From: Tetrahymena thermophila SB210
Lineage: Eukaryota > Ciliophora > Oligohymenophorea > Hymenostomatida > Tetrahymenidae
Assembly: GCF_000189635.1 (NCBI RefSeq)
Contig: NW_002476438.1
Coordinates: forward strand, 519,022 to 583,021
Reading direction: 5' to 3'
DNA: 64,000 nt
Shown: positions 25,861-37,387 of the stretch, piece after piece
How the letters are laid out: each line of letters begins with the position of its first letter
How positions within the stretch are numbered: the stretch's first letter is position 1
The notes under the pieces: generated by a model
What the model saw: the letters and a program-made list of their open reading frames with translations, nothing else
What the model was told of the DNA's origin: nothing
Databases searched by the model: none
Position numbers and translations under genes: made by a program

Positions 25861-26890
25861 AAAAATTAAATTGAATGCCCATATTATAAATAATTATATG
25901 AATACATATTTAAATAATAGTTCAAAATTGTTCTAAACAAATACTTAAAAGAAAGAAAGTGAAAAGTTTTTTGATTTCACCAAAATTTATCATAAATAAA
26001 AATGAATTAAAAAAAAATGGCTTAGAACAAACAATTTCAAATATATTTTTATTTAATTTTAAACTCAGTAATACCCAAACCATTACTAGATTTTAATTAG
26101 GAGTTTGACTATATAAATTAAAAGAAATTAAGTGAATTTATATTCTAAAAATTATTGATATTGAAAACTTATATATTATTTTTACAAAATTTATTTATTT
26201 ATAAAATATCATAGCAATACATAGAAGAAATGTTAAAATTACTTTTTAAAGGATATTTTATCAATAAATTATATTAATAAACTAATTTATGAACTGACTT
26301 AAAAAATAAATTTGAATGGTCTAAAAATTTTAATTATACTTTTTAGGAAATTTATTAATTGTTTTTTTAGGAAATTTATTAATTGTAATAATCTATTTCT
26401 TAATTCAAGGACTTTTTTTGTTTTATTGAATTGTTATTACAAACATAAATTAGAAGTAAAAAATGTAAAGCAAATTTTTATAATTATATTTCTGATTTTG
26501 CGCAGATAATTACAGCCTAATTTTTTAAAAGAGTTATATAAATTCTATTAAAATTAGCGTTATGTTGAGTAAAAATAGTATTGGCTTGTTTATATCACAT
26601 AAAAATTGTAGATTTCAATAGATTACCTTTAACTTAAGTTTACACTTTGCAATAATAAAATGCGAGTGTGGTTTAAATTTCAAATTTATACAAAATATTT
26701 GATATTATTATTATTTTGAGCAAATTATAAACTGGTAGTACTATGATTTGCATAAAAAATAATTATTTACTTTAGTGATTAAGCTTAATTAAAGAGTAAG
26801 AAATATTCAAACTAATAAATTAATAATTAGGTTTCTTAAGTTTTTGTATTTAAATATATATACCATCCAACAAAGTTGGCATTTGATAAA
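25861..26890. other. Intergenic spacer, with a short direct repeat
   Basis: About 1 kb of AT-rich DNA without coding pattern. At 26341-26387 a 24-bp unit containing AGGAAATTTATTAATTG occurs twice in tandem. Nothing else was recognised. Confidence 0.55.
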
Positions 26891-29800
26891 ATGATTCAGT
26901 CACCTATGATTGAGGATTATGATAAGCATCTTTCAAATTCAAATATCATAAAGTTTGATTATCATAAATAGAGCTCTATTTATTAAGGCACGTACAGTGC
27001 TCGCTACAAAAATAAAGTAGAATCTCCAACTGTCTTTGATTAGGAAAGTGAAAATCAGCAAGACTAATGGAGTTCTAGTGAAAAAATAAAATTAGTAGAG
27101 CTAAGGCAAAAGTTAAAAGAGATGAAAGACAGGATTAGGGCATAAAATCTGGTGAAGAGTCTTCCGTCAAGGATGCTAAAAAATTTAGACTAGAATAAAT
27201 TTAATCTGCTAGGCGATAAAACTTATAATGATGAATAGATTCATGTTTAGTAAATAGCGCTTTATGATAAAAGAGTGAAGCTGGAAAAAAAATAATAGAC
27301 AATAAAGCAATTAACTCAAACATAAAATATCTCTTAGAATTCTAACATAATGAATAAATTAAATTTACTTTCTGATGATTCGTAGCTCTTTAACTAGCTG
27401 AAATAGCCAATAAGGCGTGAAAAATAAAAATATGTTAGAGTAGGCTTAAGTAGGAGCTTAAAAAACATTTGTAAATAAATACTACTATTAAGTGAACATA
27501 TATTTAATTCTATTCCAATTATCCAGCCTTCAAGCTTTTTAAAAGTGATATGGGATATTTTGTATGGAATAGTTGTTATTATAAGCATGTTTTTCCTTCC
27601 AATAAGTATCGTTTTTGATTACAACTACTCCTTTATAATACCTGGAGGATTGATTGTAATCATACCGATCATATTAATGCTTGATATTTTAGTCAACATG
27701 AACACGGGGTACTTTGAAAAAGGTTAAGTAGTTAAAAGTAGGGTATCTATTGTGTATTTCTATTTAAAAAATAATTCTGTTACAGACATAATTTCAGTTA
27801 TTCCCTTTATAATTTCCTTCTATTTCGATCCCTTTATTAACTAGAGTTTGAGTGATTAAAAATTAGCCTAAAATAAACCAAATTGGATTTAACACCCAGC
27901 TTATAAAATTTTTTTGATGTTTTTTTTCTTCAAAATTCTCTCACTTAGCTAAATATTTAGAAAAATTGAGGAAAGATTTAACTTAAGCAAAAGAGTTACT
28001 TACATATTACAACTGATTAAATTACTCTTTACCATTATTTTGATTAACCACTTGTTTGCCTGTCTATGGGTATATGTAGCAAAGCAAGAAGGAAGTAGTG
28101 TTAAAACTTGGATGAACTCTCTAGAAATCAACTATGACTAATGGTATTCCTAGTATATAACAGGATATTACTACTAAACAGTAACAATGAGTACAGTTGG
28201 ATATGGAGACATTTCACCAAAAAATTAAAATGAAATGGTTTTATGTGTCTTAACAATATTGATTGCTTGCTGTGTGTTTGGTTACACTTTAAACGAAGTT
28301 GGATAGATTTTTTCTAATTTCTTCCAAGTCTAAAATGAAATTAAGAAGAAAATCGGTTACATATAAAGATTTATGAGCAAAAAAAATATAGACTAAAAAT
28401 TATAATATGAAATAAGAGAATATTTGGAATACTATTGGAGAGAAACTTCTGAAATGAATTAAGAGTAGGAACAACATATCGTAAACCAGCTGAGTGAATC
28501 TCTAAGATCGAAATTAATGTATGAGGCAAATAAAATAGTATTTAAAGACTCGCCTATTTTTAAACGTAATTTTTCAAAAAGCACTATGGAGTAGATAATA
28601 CCTCTAATTTAGGAAATGAAATACACTCCTGAGACATTTATTTGTCAGGAGGGAATATAGGATGATGCGTCGATATATTTTATTGAGAATGGCTCAGTAG
28701 AAGTTTTACTATAGGTAAAAGATAAAAAGCAAAGAAGCTTATTCACTCTTAAAAAGGGTGAGAGTTTCGGAGCTCATACATTCTTTACAGGTCTCTCAAG
28801 AGTAAATAACATCAGATCTAAGGAATTTACAACTGTTCTAAAAATAAGAAGACAAGATTTCTTGCAGTTAATACAGTCAAATAGCGAAGATTACGAAACA
28901 TTTTGTAGTATCAGAGATTCAATAAGCTATTTGAATGACTATTCTAAAATAGGGCTAGGATGTTTTAGTTGTAATTCTCAATAACATCTAGTAAATGAAT
29001 GCTAGTACCTACATTATATACCAAATAAAGCAAAAATTTATAAGCTATTTAATGATCAATTAAATATATCTCATTCTCAGCGTTAACATTAAGAAAGAAG
29101 GAAGATAAATCCAAAATATTACTTCAAAAACTCTCGTGTGATTTTTAAAGAAGTGTTATCCTAAGCAGAAATGTAATTAGTTTTATTAGTTCTCTATCTT
29201 AATATTTCAGTTTGGTTTACACATTTTAACTTTTAAATTAATTAAATTTTTTTTTTCTACCAAATTTATTTTACTGTTCAAAAAATATTGCTTCTTGCTC
29301 TTTTTAAAAAATAAATTAAAGTGGCAACAATAGCTAATAAAATTAAACACTTGGATTCTTTTTCAATTCATCTATTTTTTTTCTAATAAACTTTTGAATA
29401 GCACATTATAGAAAAATTTATTTAGTAACAAATAAATTATTTAGAAAATGAATAAATTTCAACATTAAGTTTTTCAGCCTTACAAATATTTTTATAATTT
29501 TCATTTTGCTACTGGTGAAAATTAATATTTTTTAAAAAAAGATACTAAATAATTAAAGCTATTTACAATTTCTTTTAATGAATTTACTTAAATTAATTAA
29601 TTAGAAAAATAAGATTAAACTTTAGGATACAATATTGTAAACTAAAATTTCATTTTTTTAAATATTTATTTAGATTTCTGGATAACTATTAGAGTTATAT
29701 AAATAACTCAGATGATGATTCTTTCTCTGAAGGATACTTTTAAAGTGATTATAATGAAAATATTCTTTAATTCACAGATGATGAAAAAGATAACAAGTAC

Positions 29801-31613
29801 CACTATGTTGAAAACAAAACTTTAAATGGGAAAGAAAGTGCTATAAATACTAATTAAAATGCCTACGTTAATTAGCCTAGAACATTGAAAAGTAGACAGG
29901 CCTTGGATGCAAATTTTTCTTAATCGATAAATTAATTTGATATTATAGAAGAAGATGAATAAGGTGAAAATGGTAATGAAATCTTAAATTTGTTGAGGTA
30001 AAAAAGTGATAAGCAAAACTAAAATAAAGAAGACAAATAAAAATAGTCCAAAAATTATAATTAATCCCCTCAAATAAGCAGTAATAATGGATTTTAAGCT
30101 ATTATTACAAATAGAACTTCCTCAAAAAGGAATACCGATACTTAATTTACTCTTCCTTCACTCTACAGGAGTAACACTGTTAAAACAGAATAATAAACAA
30201 CCAATTATAATGATAATGGTTCTTCCTATTCCAATCATAGATAATATTAAAACACAGTGCTTTAATAACATTCATCATAACAAAATCTTAATTCTAACAC
30301 TGCTCTAGATGAAGTAGCATTTTAGGAATTACTAAAGCAAGCTCATTAGATTAACTAGATGTCTCCTGGGTCATTTAAGAGAAACACACTAAAGTAAATG
30401 ACTAAAAAAATAATGAATGCATAAAAAATGTTTGATAGTGCCAATAGAAGTGCCGAGAGGAGACTCTCAAAGCAAATTCTTTTAGATGAATTGGGAAGCC
30501 CAACTTAATCAATTAAGTATATTTTATTACTTTTTTGTAATTTAGTTTAATTTTTTTAAATATGTGTAATTGATTAGATAGCAGTTTTAACAGAACAAAA
30601 AAATATCGGCAGAAAAGATAGTGACAAAAATACTTCAACAGAAGACTACAATGAATAATGAATCAAAGGAATTAGAATAAGTTTTGAAATAATTATAATA
30701 ACTTGTTTTAAGTTAATAAAACTACTAATAGCTTCAGTAATAACTGGAAATTAGCAATCAAAACAACAATTTAAATTTAGAGAATATAGAACTTGATTCT
30801 TAATTTGATAGAATGAAGTAATTTGTTAAATATAATCCCAGGTTCAATTTTTCTAGTGTTATTAGTCGATATAACTAACTATTAGAAGCAAAAACAAAAA
30901 AATCTAAAGTTAAAAAGTAAGATAGAGCATCTAAACCAAAAGGATCAATTTATGGTAAGACAAGCAATAAAAACCTTGAGTTCCCAACAGACAATAGAAA
31001 ATTTTCTAAATTTTCACCAGTAGCCCTTAAAAATAATATGATTTCAGCAATATAAGATGGCACTGATTAAAATGCAATGGTTATTTCTAATTCTTAAAGA
31101 AATAATGCCTATTCTGAGTCAGATTGTCAAAGTCCAACATACCATTAAAATATTTAAATTGAAAAAATTTCCAAACAAAAGTGGTAATTTGATTAATTAA
31201 TTTTTATGTAAACTAAATAAATAAATAAATATTTTTACAAAAGTGAAACAAACTAGAACTAAAGCTAAAATTGTGTTGAAAGTATGAATTATTTGAAGGC
31301 TTCCAATGGAAATTCTTCTTAAATTATTGCAAGTAGTCCTATGAACATCCCTTTAAAGGAACCTGTAATTTTGGGTAGTAAATTAATTGAATACAAAAAG
31401 AATAGTTCTTTAAATCTAGAAGATAAATTCAATAAATCTAACTCTTTCAATTTTAACGGATTTGTAAATAAGTACAGTATCCTGAACAAAGAAGAAACTG
31501 TATGTGAAGATGTAAACAGCCCAAGTCTCCATATTCTCCCAAATAATTTCGATATGAAATTCTCTCAATTAAATTAAAGATCCATATTAGACTTCTAAGC
31601 AAAAGAATTATGA
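26891..31613 (+). CDS. CNG/EAG-like K+ channel with zinc knuckle, array copy 6
   Basis: Longest member, 1366 aa in four exons (26891-29172, 29674-30516, 30578-31183, 31244-31613), in frame to TGA 31611-31613. The first intron is 501 nt, far longer than the others. It has the N-terminal box, S1-S6 and TVGYGD filter (435-440), with Ser-Thr before the filter where the others have Ile-Thr. The cNMP-binding-like domain has Ala after F-G. The zinc knuckle C691-C704 has Gln-Gln before its His instead of Ser-Tyr. The C-terminal box lies near 30805-30885. The tail is very Gln/Asn-rich and longer than in the paralogues. It is the most diverged complete copy and sits at the end of the array. Ligand, partner and location are not evident. 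Confidence 0.87.
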
Positions 31614-32286
31614 AATGAAAGTTAAACTTGAAGAAAAAACTTTCTTTTTTCTTTAACCAAGCTAACCAAATTTGCTCTATATTTCAATATGTGTTTATTA
31701 ATTATAAATTTAAAATTGATCAATCTTCTATATAAATGTTTGAATTAAAACTTAAAACATAAAACAAATTATATATTTTAATTTTAAATTAATGAAATAA
31801 TATAATTTCAATAGATTGTATTTATAAAAAGCTAAAAATAAACTAAATAAATATTTCATATCAAACTTAGTTTTAATAAATAAATAATTTTTTAGTAAAT
31901 TATAAAATGTATTAATATATATAGTACCCTAAGGTACTATCTTTTTCAAGGCTACATACATGAATAATAATAAATTTGTGTATATATGAAAATATATGAG
32001 TATTTACAATTTTTTTTTTTTACCTTCTTTGAAAAATTTAAGATAAAAGCTGTATAAATATACCTTTAAATTTATAATAAATAATTAATATTTAATTATT
32101 TAAAATGATTAAATAATTACCTTTATAAATACAAAATTTTTAATTTAATTTATATCTTAAAATCATTGAATTAGTTTAATTTATTTTTTAAAAATAAATT
32201 GAAGATAATTTCAGACATAATTTTTTCGAAAATTTTTAGTAAATGCAGAAAGAACATAAATAAGTAAAAAATAATTATATAATTTT
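31614..32286. other. Convergent intergenic spacer
   Basis: AT-rich DNA between two genes whose 3' ends face each other. Apart from the hairpin at 31921-31940 nothing stands out. Confidence 0.55.
31921..31940. repeat. Inverted repeat (8-bp arms, 4-nt loop)
   Basis: ATAGTACC and GGTACTAT flank CTAA, giving a perfect 8-bp stem, followed by CTTTTTC. It lies between convergent genes in otherwise nearly pure A+T DNA. It could be a transcript-end hairpin or chance; no known element was recognised. Confidence 0.5.
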
Positions 32287-35200
32287 TCAAATATCTTCTC
32301 TAGGCATAGATTACATGTCTATGCTAACTTCTTACTGAGATTATAAGATATAAATGAGTTATTTTCTAATAAACCTGTCAGGTTTATATTTTTGGAATTC
32401 ACTGATAATGTATCCACAGCAAACAACTACTGTAACTATGACAGTCATAGCTATTATGACAGCTACTTAAGTAGTTGATTGATCTTAACATTAATTTGCA
32501 GGGTGATAAATACATGTTGGGTCGTAAATTAAAGAAACATTATTTAAAAATGAGCAAGTAATTGTGTTAGATATTTAATTATAGACTTATCCCACTGCTG
32601 GTATTTAAGCTCCATTTGAATAAGAAACGCAGGCATAGTCTTTGTAATTTTGAGAGTTTGATAGCTAATAAATAGAATTAAGTAATTATTACTATTATTA
32701 GTTTGTTGTATCTAAAACTCTTACTTTTGGTATGCTCAAGATGACACTCAAGTAAGGAAAAGACTAAGTGCATTGACTTTAGCAAAAGATATTTTAACTT
32801 AAGTAGCCAATTGAAACAGTTTAATAATTTACTTACGATGAAGATGCTTGCTATTCAGTTAAGATTATTTATTTGTTTTAATCAAAGTCTGGCATGTAAA
32901 AAATGTTTTTAATTTTTAAACCTTATTGAATATTTTGTGAAATAAATTAAGTATTTCTTGAAAGAAGCCTGATTCCTTAATCTGATTGAAGAGAAATCTT
33001 TTAAGAAAGTTTATGAGAAGTTTCAAGAATAGTGTTGAATACATCAATTGTATTTTAAACATAACTACTTATTTCACCAGGCTAGTTTTCAGATACATTT
33101 ATTGATTGCATACTGCTTTCAAGACCATTCTAAATATCTTCAATTTAGTTTTAATATTTTTTCTTTAAATTATTATCTTCAATCTTACTCAACAAATTGC
33201 TTTAAATAAGTTAATTTAAACTTTAAGCTTTTTCCTTAAGATTTTGTGAAATGGTCTTATCAATACACTCAATTTTTATAGAGGTTAAATTGTTGCCATC
33301 AGTAGTTGTGGTCATTTTCTTCACTTTTGAGTCAGGGCAGTTTGGCGTACATTTATCAGAATTATCTGATATCTCCAATACCTACTCACAAGTCTTTACG
33401 CAAATTCCTTCAGATGAAATCTTTCTGTTAATGCAATCTGAAGGTTTTATACATTAATTTTAGTTCTCAAAATCGAGTAAGTAATTTATATCACCACATT
33501 ATTTAACACATTATTTTTTTTCTAAAATATATTTATAGCCTTCTATACATGATAGGCAAGTAATTCCGTCTGAACAAGTTGCACAGCTTAGGTTATTATT
33601 ACAATTTTTGCAATCTAAGTTATCTCTATATTGATTAATCTAGCATTTTTATAAACATTATTTTTAAACTAATTCATAACCCTCTATGCAAGAAGTGCAT
33701 TCAGTGTTATTTTAGCAATTCTAACAGAATAAGGACTAATTACATTTCTCACATTAAAATTTTTATTAATCTCCATACTTTCCATCTGGACATTAAGCCA
33801 GGCACTGTTTGCCATCTTTATAGAATGAATTCAAGCAAGTTAAGCATTCTGAGTTATTTTAACAAGTTTGGCAATTAAGATCTCTTCTACAGATTAGACA
33901 CGTTTGAGTTGTATTATCAAGGTATTATCCATCAGGACAACTAGATAAAACACATTTATTTTATTACAAAGTGTAATTTGTTTTACATGAATCACAACTA
34001 GAGCTATCTTTGCAAGATTAACAATTCAAATTTTAGTTACATGTTTGGCAAATATTATTTTTATCTGAATATTTTCCTTAACCACAGGGATTAACACAAA
34101 CTTTGCCATCTTGAAAAAAACCATTCAGACAAGATTAGCAGCTTTAGTTATCACTGCAAGCTTTACAGTTGAGAGAGCTATTACAGGGTTTACATATTTT
34201 ATTATCAAGATATTTTCCACTTGGGCACTAATTAACACAAGAATCTCCATCTTTATAAAAACCATCCTGGCAAATATCGCAAGCAGTAGAGCTGATGCAT
34301 GTTTTGCAGTTAAGTTTAGAATCGCAAGGATCACATTTATTGCTATTATTTGTATTTTTGAAAAAACCATCCAAACAGCTTTCACAAGTGGTAGAAGTTA
34401 AACAAGTTTTACAGTTCAAGCCTAATCCGCAATTTTAGCAAATTTTTTTAGAATCTGCATATTTTCCTTCTCCACAGTCACTTACACATTGCTATCCACT
34501 AAGATAAAAACCATCATTACAAGTTTTACATATGGATTAATCACTACATGTTTTGCACTTAGAGTTGCAATTTAAGCATTTTTTACTTATACTATCCAAA
34601 TAATATCCATCTTAGCAACTAGAGCAGCTTTAATTATCTATGCAGGTTTTACAGTTAAAAGAAATACTGCATTGTTGGCATATCTTACTATTATCAGGAT
34701 ATTTTCCAGCTGGACATGTATCAACACAAGAATTACCATCTTTAAAATAACCATTTAAGCAAATATCACATGCTGTTGAGCTGCTACATGTTTTGCAATT
34801 AAGTTTAGAATCACAAGTATCGCATTTATTATTATCTAAATTTTTGAAAGAACCATCAAAGCAGCTTTCACAGCCTGTTGAAGTTTTACAAGTTTTGCAG
34901 TTCAACCCTTATCCACAATCTTAACAAATTTTATTAATATCTGCATATTTCCCATCTCCGCAGCTACTTACACATAATTATCCACTTAAATAAAAATTAT
35001 CAGCACATGTTTTACATGTTAATTAATCATTACATGTTTTACAGTTAAGATTAGAGCCACAAGCCAAGCACTTTTTACTATCGCTATCTAAATAGTAACC
35101 ATCTAAACAACTAGAACAACTTTTATCATCAGTACACGTTTTACAATTTAAGGCTGATACACAGACTTGGCATACGTTTTTTAAATCAGAGTATTTTCCT

Positions 35201-35886
35201 ACACCACAATCACTCACGCAAATACTACCATTCTTTTTATAATTATCAATGCAATCTAAACAAGATTTGTTGTCAATACAAGTTTTACAATTCAAATCTT
35301 TTGCACAATCTTAGCATTTAAATTATTCGCTATCTTTATATCTTCCTTATCCACAGTCATTTACACAACTAGTTCCATTTAAATAAAAACTATCTATACA
35401 TGTAATACATTAATCAGAAGCACTACAAGTTTTACAATTATTTGTACACAAAACACAAGTACTACCATTAAGATAAAATCCATCTTAGCATTTAGAACAA
35501 TTATTTTAATCAGAACAAATTTTACAATTTTGAGATGCTGGGCAAGCAGTACAAGAGGAACCGTTCAAATAGTAACCATCTAAGCACTTTTTACAAGAAG
35601 TATTATCAGTGCACTATTGACAATTTTACAAGCAAGAACTGCATTGCTTTGAACTTGCATCAAAATAATAATTATAATCACAACAAGCTACATCTGAGAG
35701 ATATCCTTTTGAAATATCACAAGTCAAACATTAATTTGCGTTATTGCAAGTTTTGCATTTCAAAGAAGGATTGCAAGGCTAACAAGAGGTTTATTCTGTA
35801 CTATAGTATTAACCATCAGGGCAATCTGTTGCTAAAATATACTATATTAAGCTAAAAAAAAGGAAAAAAGAATATTTTAATATCAT
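32287..35886 (-). CDS. Type I membrane protein with furin-like cysteine repeats
   Basis: A single exon of 1199 codons in the ciliate code, from ATG 35886 to TGA at 32289-32287. The first ~19 residues form a signal peptide: Met-Ile-Leu-Lys, a Phe/Leu-rich core, then Ile-Leu-Ala before the mature start. About 800 residues follow of repeated Cys-rich modules of the type L-N-C-K-T-C, C-x2-C-x-D-G-(Y/F), K-x-C, G-K-Y. This spacing fits growth-factor-receptor/furin-like repeats. A Cys-poor, Gln/Ser-rich stretch (about 33500-32530) precedes a Val/Ile-rich transmembrane segment (about 32460-32400). A ~35-residue cytoplasmic tail ends the protein. It is probably a cell-surface or ciliary protein; the ligand is unknown. 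Ciliates carry large families of such proteins. Part of the repeat array is itself duplicated (see findings). Confidence 0.85.
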
Positions 35887-37387
35887 TTAATAATGAGAGT
35901 TATTGTATTTCTTAATTTTTAATTAATACTATATTATTTCTATCAAAATTATATCAACCACTAAAAACTTTAATTAAAAATATTTGCATTCATCATTTTT
36001 ATTCACATTTGTATATATAATTTTTATTAGATCTTCTTCTTTAACTAATTTTAATTATCACATATTTTATAAAATTTAACTTTTTTTTGAATTATCAAAG
36101 TCAATTAAAAATACAGTAAATAACTCATCCTCTCTTTATTAATTAGAATAACAGTTAGTCTTTGAAAATAGTTTTCACTATAAATTTAATTTATTTGTAA
36201 TTTACCAACAAAATTATATATTTATTGTATAAAATTTTATTAATAAATATGTGGTAAATTGTATCAAAAAAGTCTAATTAGCTAAAACATAAAAAGAAAA
36301 TAATCAATATTTTTAATTATTTTATGTTCAAAGTTTTTAATATTTATTCAAATTAAAATTAAATTTCCTAAAAATCTTTGATAAAAATAACAATAGTTAA
36401 TTTATTAAAGTAAATAAAATTAGGCAAATAAATAAAATAATATTTTTGATATAATTATAACTGACAACTAAAAACTTTAATTATTGGCAATATTTTTGCA
36501 TAAAAAAGTTAAATTGTAAATTTTTTATAAATTAATCTATTAAAAATTTTTAATTTGCTAGTTTTCATAAAGTATCTTAGACGTATTTAAATTTTTTATG
36601 AATAAAATTCTCAATAAATTACCAATTTATAAAAAAATTTAATTATAATAATTTTGTTTTTTAATTCAATTGAAAATTCTGTCATATAATCTAATTAAAC
36701 TTTATAAAAATAATTTCTTTTGATTATAAATTATGTTAATTAAAAACTAAAAAAATGTAGACGATTTTATAAATTAATAAATAGACAAATTAAGTTTATA
36801 CATATATTTCTTGAGATTGAATATTTTTCAAAATATTCTCTTAGTTATTCACAATTGTAGCAGTTTGTGTTAAAGTTATGAATAAAGCTTTTTACCCATT
36901 TAAAAATATGTGAATGAAAACATATTTATGAATTCAAATTTTATAAATTTGTCTATATTTTAACTAATTATAAATGAATTAATAATATTTGTATTGTTAA
37001 TTTTTCTAGATATTTGGTAGCATAAATATTAATCCTACCTTTTTCTATTATATTGTTGAGTTATATATTTAAGCTACTAAATAACATATTGTTTTAAGCA
37101 TTTTTGGATGCTATCTTTGAGCATATAGAAATGATTTAATATTGTATAGAGTCTAGGAAAAACTACTTTAGAGTAAAGCGTCTACAGAATGATGAGTACT
37201 GCAATAACTGATAAATCTGTCTATACATACGTCTAATAATATCTTTTTTTTAATTTATTATTAAATTATAGTGGATATCAGAAACTAATAAAAAAATCTT
37301 TAAATAGAAGTAAAAGGACTAATAAACGTCAAAATATAAAAAATTTATTCAAAAAATTATAATTCACAAAAATATAGCTAATTTAAA
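35887..37387. other. Intergenic spacer, divergent promoters
   Basis: About 1.5 kb of AT-rich DNA between two divergently transcribed genes. The segment 37080-37240 is less AT-rich than its surroundings and ends in a T8 run, but matches no RNA family I recognise. Confidence 0.5.

Noticed and set aside
26312-26509. Small plus-strand open frame in the spacer before channel copy 6
   Set aside because: Composition is that of AT-rich spacer, part of it is a 24-bp tandem repeat, and there is no conserved motif.
2635-31613. Reading the channel array as pseudogenes full of TAA/TAG stops
   Set aside because: Under the ciliate code each complete gene is open across all exons, with an intact filter, zinc knuckle and frame-preserving introns.
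32302-32390. Two short palindromes (around 32303-32325 and 32371-32390)
   Set aside because: Both lie within the coding sequence for the cytoplasmic tail of the cysteine-rich protein. They are explained by codons and are common by chance in such DNA.
34111-34401. Plus-strand open frame of 96 codons
   Set aside because: It is antisense to the cysteine repeats; the periodic Cys pattern on the minus strand explains the DNA.
37185-37225. Possible C/D snoRNA from ATGATGA and CTGA boxes
   Set aside because: The boxes are only about 13 nt apart, too close for a C/D snoRNA, and no terminal stem was found.
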